This document shows positions 14,874 through 18,505 of a stretch of DNA of 18,505 bases, one piece after another. The stretch covers positions 1 to 18,505 of the forward strand of contig JBJHCH010000077.1 of the NCBI GenBank assembly GCA_050485905.1. Direction: 5' to 3'. Under the pieces are notes generated by a model. It did not search any database. It worked only from the letters and a program-made list of their open reading frames with translations, and had not been told where the DNA came from. Positions within the stretch are counted from its first letter, which is position 1; each line of letters opens with the position of its first letter. The stretch comes from JAWLCA01 sp050485905. Its GTDB lineage: Bacteria > Pseudomonadota > Alphaproteobacteria > Rhodobacterales > Rhodobacteraceae. The position numbers and the translations under genes are program-made.

Positions 14874-15494
14874 TCAGGTCAGCGCGATCACCACGCCGAC
14901 GCCGATCAGCAGCGCCCCTGCGATGCGGTTGGTGCGGGCCAGCGCGGCGGGGGATGTGAGCAGCCGGCGCGCCCGGTCGATGGAGAGCGCGAAGGCCAGA
15001 TTGCCGAGCAGCGGAATGATCATCGAGAGCGCGATGATCGCAGCGATGTCGAGCGCGGTGATGCGCGAGATGTCGAAGAAACCCGGCAGCACGCCCATGT
15101 AGAACAGGATCGCCTTTGGGTTGCCCACGATCACCGCCACACCGGCGGCAAAGCCCGCCCAGCGTCCCGGCCGGGTCAGCCGACTGTCGCTGCCCAGGCT
15201 GCGGTCGGCGTGGCGGATCAGCAGCCAGCCCATGACCAGAAAGGTCAGCGCCGCGACCCAGCGCAGCACATCCATGAAGCCGCCGTAGACCGAGACGATC
15301 CAGCTGAGCCCGAAGATCGCCGCCAGCGGCCAGAGCGCATCGCCCACCACCACGCCCACCGCCAGCGGCCAGGCGGCGCCGAACCCACCCGAGAGAGCGC
15401 GGGCGACCAGCGCCACCCAGACCGGGCCGGGTGTCAGGAACAGGATCAGCAGCGCGCCGGCGTAGAACGCCAGATCCCAGAGGCCGACGGTCAA
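14874..15494 (-). CDS. LysE/RhtB family amino-acid exporter
   Basis: This 206-aa, six-helix membrane protein has the LysE hallmarks: the FLTPGPVW block (19-26) at the end of helix 1, a GVVVGDALWPL stretch (47-57), and GNPKAILFYMGVLPGFF (124-140). Such proteins export amino acids or related metabolites driven by proton or sodium gradients; the substrate is unknown. Translation appears to start at a TTG at 15494-15492, which overlaps the TGA of the upstream VOC gene (TTGA). No Shine-Dalgarno is visible, consistent with translational coupling. No later start would keep helix 1. It is the last gene before the gyrB promoter and probably belongs to the dnaN-recF transcript. Confidence 0.85.
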   Translation of the reverse strand: MTVGLWDLAFYAGALLILFLTPGPVWVALVARALSGGFGAAWPLAVGVVVGDALWPLAAIFGLSWIVSVYGGFMDVLRWVAALTFLVMGWLLIRHADRSLGSDSRLTRPGRWAGFAAGVAVIVGNPKAILFYMGVLPGFFDISRITALDIAAIIALSMIIPLLGNLAFALSIDRARRLLTSPAALARTNRIAGALLIGVGVVIALT

Positions 15495-15922
15495 GGGGCC
15501 GTCGGCAGGGTCAGGCTGCCGTCCTCTGCCAGTGGCCAGAACGGATTCATCGCCAGTTCCCAGACATGGCCGTCGGGATCGGCATAGTAGCCCGAGTAGC
15601 CGCCCCAGAAGACGGCCTCGGGAGCCTTCAGCGCCGTGGCGCCCGCCGCCAGCGCGGCGGCAAAGGCCGCGTCGACCTCGTCGCGCGTGGTGAAGTTCTG
15701 CGCCAGCGTCATCGCGCCGGTGCCAAGCGTTGCCCCCGGACGGCCCTGGTCCTTGGCCAGTTCGTCATGCCCGAACAGCGCCAGCACCGCGCCGTGCATC
15801 TGGTAGAAGGCCACGCCCTCGGCGCTCTCGGTGGGCTGCCAGCCAAGGGCGCCGTAGAAAGCCCGCGCGCGGTCCAGATCGGCGACGCCAAGGGTGATGA
15901 GGGTCACGCGCTGCGGGGTCAT
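15491..15922 (-). CDS. VOC superfamily (glyoxalase/bleomycin-resistance-like) protein
   Basis: This 143-aa protein has one paired beta-alpha-beta-beta-beta module set. Residues 6-27 contain TLITLGVADLDRARAFYGAL, the classic first strand and helix. Residues 106-124 contain WGGYSGYYADPDGHVWELA, the last strands with E122 as the likely metal ligand. Members include glyoxalase I, dioxygenases and antibiotic-binding proteins; the close pattern is a generic 'VOC family protein' with no assigned substrate. Its ATG (15922) overlaps the recF TGA as ATGA and has AAAGGA (15930-15935) 7 nt upstream. Its stop overlaps the LysE-type start. This chain implies co-expression of a small-molecule-binding enzyme and an exporter with recF. 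Confidence 0.87.
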   Translation of the reverse strand: MTPQRVTLITLGVADLDRARAFYGALGWQPTESAEGVAFYQMHGAVLALFGHDELAKDQGRPGATLGTGAMTLAQNFTTRDEVDAAFAAALAAGATALKAPEAVFWGGYSGYYADPDGHVWELAMNPFWPLAEDGSLTLPTAP

Positions 15923-17025
15923 TCTATCGTCCTTTCCTGCACGACCGAGCCGTCCCCGGCCTCGGCCACCTCGAATGCCTGTGCGCGACCTGCCAGACCG
16001 TCGAACAGGTCCGCGCCGGTGCCGGTCAGGATGGCCTGCGCACCCAGCGCTGTCACCTCGGCAAAAAGCGCCGCGCGACGGCCGGCGTCAAGATGGGCCG
16101 CGACCTCGTCCAGCAGCAGCACCGGGGCCGCGCCGTGATCGGCGGCCAGCGCGCGGGCATTGGCCAGCACCAGCGAGATCAGCAGCGCCTTCTGCTCGCC
16201 CGTCGAACATTGGGCCGCCGGCTGGCCCTTTGCGGCATAGACGGCGGCCAGATCGGCGCGGTGCGGGCCGGTCAGGCTGCGCCCCGCCGCCATGTCGCGC
16301 CGCCGCCCGCCCTCCAGCGCGGCGATCAGCCCGGCCTCGTCCTCGGGCAGATCCTCGGGATAGGTCAGGGCCAGATCGGCGACCGGAAAGGCGGTGGCCG
16401 CATCGGCCTGCGCCCCGGCCAGACGGGTCAGCGCGGCGCGGCGATTCGCGGCGAGGGTCGCCCCGGCGCGCGCCATCTGCGACTCCAGCGCCGCGTACCA
16501 GCGGGCATCCGTCACCTCGTCGCGCAGCAGGCGGTTGCGGTCGCGCATCGCGCGCTCATAGGCCAGCGCGGCCTCGGCATGGGCGGGTTCGAACCCCAGC
16601 GCCAGCCGGTCGAGGAACCGCCGCCGCCCCTCGGCCGCGTCCATCCACAGCCTGTCCATCGCCGGGGTCAGCCAGACCATGCGCAGGATGCGCCCCAGCG
16701 CCGCCTGCGGCGCGGATTTTTCGTCGATGCGCACCTGCCGGCCGGCCGCGCCCGGTTCGGCCCAGCTTTCGACCTGATGGCCGCCGATCAGCGCCCGCAC
16801 CTTCCAGCCCAGCGCCTCGGGGCGGCGGGCCATCTCCTCGGCCGCCGCGCCGCGCAGGCCGCGACCCGGCGAGAGCATCGAGACGGCCTCCAGAATGTTG
16901 GTCTTGCCCGCCCCGTTCGCGCCCCAGATCGCCACCGGCCGACCATCGAGCGCCAGCCGCAGCCCCCGGTGCGAGCGGAAGTGCGAGAGTTGCAGGTCGC
17001 TGATGAACTGCCCCGGTTCGGCCAT
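15919..17025 (-). CDS. recF: DNA replication and repair protein RecF
   Basis: The 368-aa length is typical of RecF. It is an SMC-like ABC ATPase without a long coiled coil. Walker A is GANGAGKT (35-42) after the start LSHFRSHRGLRLAL. The helical lid domain spans ~125-215 (RRRFLDRLALGFEPAHA). The signature is CSTGEQKALLISLVLA (273-288) and Walker B is PVLLLDEVAAHLD (301-313). With RecO and RecR it loads RecA at gaps during recombination repair and restart of forks. The ATG at 17025 gives MAEPGQFISDLQL; the first seven residues are a short extension before the core. It lies 54 nt downstream of dnaN, the usual order in bacteria, and overlaps the VOC gene by 4 nt. Confidence 0.95.
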   Translation of the reverse strand: MAEPGQFISDLQLSHFRSHRGLRLALDGRPVAIWGANGAGKTNILEAVSMLSPGRGLRGAAAEEMARRPEALGWKVRALIGGHQVESWAEPGAAGRQVRIDEKSAPQAALGRILRMVWLTPAMDRLWMDAAEGRRRFLDRLALGFEPAHAEAALAYERAMRDRNRLLRDEVTDARWYAALESQMARAGATLAANRRAALTRLAGAQADAATAFPVADLALTYPEDLPEDEAGLIAALEGGRRRDMAAGRSLTGPHRADLAAVYAAKGQPAAQCSTGEQKALLISLVLANARALAADHGAAPVLLLDEVAAHLDAGRRAALFAEVTALGAQAILTGTGADLFDGLAGRAQAFEVAEAGDGSVVQERTIE

Positions 17026-17079
17026 GACAGGCCCCTAGCGCGCGCCGCGACCGTGCCGCAAGTGGTGGAGTGCGGCGGT

Positions 17080-18198
17080 TCAGACCCGCATCGGCATCAC
17101 GACATAGACGGCAGAGGGGTCGTTGCCCTCGCGCATCAGCGTCGGATCGCCGGAGGAGTTGAACAGGAAGACCGCATTCTCTCGGTCCACCTGGCTGGCG
17201 ATCTCCAGCAGGTATTTCGCGTTGAAGCCGATCTCCAGCCGCTCGTCGCCATAGGCGACGGCCAGTTCCTCTTCGGCCGCGCCGCTGTCGGGGGCGTTGA
17301 CCGACAGGACCAGACGATCCTCGTCGAGGCTGAGCTTCACCGCGCGCGAGCGTTCCGAGGAGACCGTCGCCACCCGGTCCACCGCGCGGGCGAATTCGGC
17401 GGCATCCACCTCCATCCGGCGGGTGTTGGCGGTGGGGATGACGCGGGTGTAATCGGGGAAGGTGCCGTCGATCACCTTTGACGTCAGGGTGATGTCGGGC
17501 GTGGCGAAGCGAACCTTGGTCTCGCTGACCGACACCGCGATCTGCATGTCGTCGTCATCCAGCAGCTTGCGCAACTCTCCCACGGTCTTGCGCGGGACGA
17601 TCACGCCCGGCATGTCGGCCGCACCGTCAGGCAGGGGGGCGTCGATGCGGGCCAGCCGGTGCCCGTCGGTCGCCACGCAGCGCAGCACCGGGCCGCCCTC
17701 GCCCGTCGCCACATGCATGTAGACGCCGTTCAGGTAATAGCGCGTCTCCTCGGTCGAGATGGCGAATTTCGACTTGTCGAACAGCCGGCGCAGCACCCCG
17801 GCCTTGGCGGCAAAGTTGGAGGCATATTCCGACGAGGCCATGACCGGGAAATCCTCGCGAGGAAGCGTGGCGAGCGAAAAGCTCGACCGCCCGGCCTGGA
17901 CCGTCAGCCGACCGGACGCGCCATCGTCGGCCAGAACGACCAGCGCGCCATCGGGCAGCTTGCGCACGATCTCATGCAGCATCACGGCGGAAACGGTGGT
18001 TGCGCCGGGCCGTTCGACCATCGCGGGGGCCTTGTCCACCACCTCGATATCCAGGTCGGTCGCGCGGAAGCTGACCGCGTTTCCCTCGGCCTCGATCAGC
18101 ACGTTGGCGAGGATCGGGATGGTGTTGCGCCGCTCGACGACCGACTGCGCCTGGCCCACCGCCTTGAGTAGCGTGCCGCGTTCGATGCTGATTTTCAT
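17080..18198 (-). CDS. dnaN: DNA polymerase III beta subunit (sliding clamp)
   Basis: The 372-aa length matches the three-domain beta clamp. Characteristic segments are the start MKISIERGTLLKAVGQAQSV, TIPILANVLIEA (26-37), FRATDLDIEV, LPREDFPVM, KSKFAISTEETRYYLNGVYM, LRCVATDGHRLAR, VIDGTFPDYTRVIP, FNAKYLLEI and the C-terminal YVVMPMRV, which helps form the pocket that binds partner motifs. It encircles DNA as a dimer to keep polymerase III processive and recruits other repair factors. The ATG at 18198 has GGGGGA (18206-18211) 7 nt upstream. It is preceded by a double hairpin after dnaA, so it is probably transcribed mainly from its own promoter, which I could not locate with confidence. Confidence 0.97.
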   Translation of the reverse strand: MKISIERGTLLKAVGQAQSVVERRNTIPILANVLIEAEGNAVSFRATDLDIEVVDKAPAMVERPGATTVSAVMLHEIVRKLPDGALVVLADDGASGRLTVQAGRSSFSLATLPREDFPVMASSEYASNFAAKAGVLRRLFDKSKFAISTEETRYYLNGVYMHVATGEGGPVLRCVATDGHRLARIDAPLPDGAADMPGVIVPRKTVGELRKLLDDDDMQIAVSVSETKVRFATPDITLTSKVIDGTFPDYTRVIPTANTRRMEVDAAEFARAVDRVATVSSERSRAVKLSLDEDRLVLSVNAPDSGAAEEELAVAYGDERLEIGFNAKYLLEIASQVDRENAVFLFNSSGDPTLMREGNDPSAVYVVMPMRV

Positions 18199-18234
18199 AT
18201 CACCGTCCCCCAGTTCGGACCGGCAAGTTGGGCC

Positions 18235-18260
18235 AAAAACCGCCGCTGCTCAAGCGGTTT
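18235..18260 (-). terminator. Intrinsic terminator after dnaA
   Basis: On the minus strand AAACCGC (18260-18254) pairs with GCGGTTT (18243-18237) around a 10-nt loop, and the descending arm merges into a run of five T (18239-18235). It lies 35-60 nt past the dnaA stop and may attenuate dnaA transcription before dnaN. Confidence 0.6.
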
Positions 18261-18262
18261 CT

Positions 18263-18278
18263 GGCCCTTTTCCGGGCC
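18263..18278 (-). repeat. Second hairpin in the dnaA-dnaN spacer
   Basis: GGCCC (18263-18267) and GGGCC (18274-18278) flank a 6-nt loop. It lies immediately upstream (in the direction of dnaA transcription) of the terminator at 18235-18260. The GGCC at 18231-18234 just past that terminator could compete for pairing, so an attenuator-like switch is conceivable but unproven. Confidence 0.4.
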
Positions 18279-18295
18279 GTTGCGACCCCGATGCC

Positions 18296-18505
18296 TCAGC
18301 TTTCGAGAAGCCGGCGCAGAAGCTGCAGATCCTCGGTCAGCTGCCGGTCGGCGGGCATCAGTTCCTCGATCTTGCGCACGCCGTGCATGATCGTGGTGTG
18401 GTCGCGCCCGCCGAAACGGCGACCGATCTCGGGCAGGCTGCGGGTGGTCAGCTGCTTGGCCAGATACATCGCGATCTGGCGCGGCCGGGCGATCGTGCGC
18501 ACCCG
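18296..18505 (-). CDS. dnaA: Chromosomal replication initiator DnaA, C-terminal domain IV only (5' end beyond right edge)
   Basis: The last 69 residues are present. RTIARPRQIAMYLAKQLT forms the first part of the helix-turn-helix, followed by the DnaA signature GGRDHTTIMHGVRKIEEL, whose D-H-T-T residues contact DnaA boxes. The protein ends in QLLRRLLES. This domain binds the 9-bp boxes at oriC; the AAA+ domain and N-terminus lie outside the window. The frame is open across the right edge, so the gene is partial only because of the window. It is followed by a double hairpin and dnaN on the same strand, the classic dnaA-dnaN-recF order. Confidence 0.97.
   Translation of the reverse strand, partial: RVRTIARPRQIAMYLAKQLTTRSLPEIGRRFGGRDHTTIMHGVRKIEELMPADRQLTEDLQLLRRLLES

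Noticed and set aside
15894..17481. Plus-strand frames of about 370 and 460 codons opposite recF and dnaN
   Set aside because: Pro/Arg- or Gln/Arg-rich shadow translations. RecF and DnaN on the minus strand are unambiguous.
1..18505. Mobile element, prophage, CRISPR array, toxin-antitoxin pair, defence system, tRNA or rRNA
   Set aside because: No transposase, integrase, repeat-spacer array, paired small toxin/antitoxin genes or recognisable RNA gene sequence was seen on either strand.

Overview
The window looks like chromosomal DNA from an alphaproteobacterium of the Rhodobacterales (Rhodobacter/Paracoccus-like). The evidence is a very high G+C content with G/C-rich third codon positions, many GTG and TTG starts, SfsA, SMC, GyrB, RecF and DnaA sequences of alphaproteobacterial type, and tightly overlapping genes. 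It is mostly core genome. I see no insertion sequence, prophage, CRISPR array, tRNA or rRNA, and no convincing undescribed multi-gene system.

Left part (1-3768). On the minus strand, sfsA is followed by the first ten codons of what is probably map (methionine aminopeptidase), which runs off the left edge. Divergently, a four-gene plus-strand operon starts from a promoter lying partly inside the 5' end of sfsA. It encodes a CinA-type molybdopterin-binding domain protein, a GNAT acetyltransferase, an AhpD-like peroxidase-related protein and a secreted OmpA-domain protein. Two of its junctions are GTGA overlaps and the third is a 2-nt gap.

Middle part (3785-12224). On the minus strand, a 2,4-dienoyl-CoA reductase (fadH type) lies upstream of a LysR regulator. 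The upstream regions of both genes carry imperfect dyads that could be operators. Divergent from fadH is the condensin gene smc, which ends at a clear intrinsic terminator. After a 440-nt stretch without a recognisable gene come a small basic membrane protein and, one nucleotide later, a YrbG-type Na+/Ca2+ exchanger-family protein.

Right part (12362-18505, all minus strand). This is the replication-origin-proximal cluster dnaA (3' end only), dnaN, recF, gyrB, with a VOC-fold protein and a LysE-type exporter inserted between recF and gyrB. recF, the VOC gene and the LysE gene are chained by 4-nt ATGA and TTGA overlaps. gyrB has its own good sigma70-like promoter. A double hairpin separates dnaA from dnaN. 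The chromosomal origin is probably close to the dnaA promoter, beyond the right edge.

The most useful second-look items are the VOC-LysE pair wired into the replication operon, the two candidate operators around fadH/lysR, the small membrane protein coupled to the exchanger, the edge fragment of map, and several start-site corrections (smc, gyrB, lysR, sfsA, the OmpA protein).
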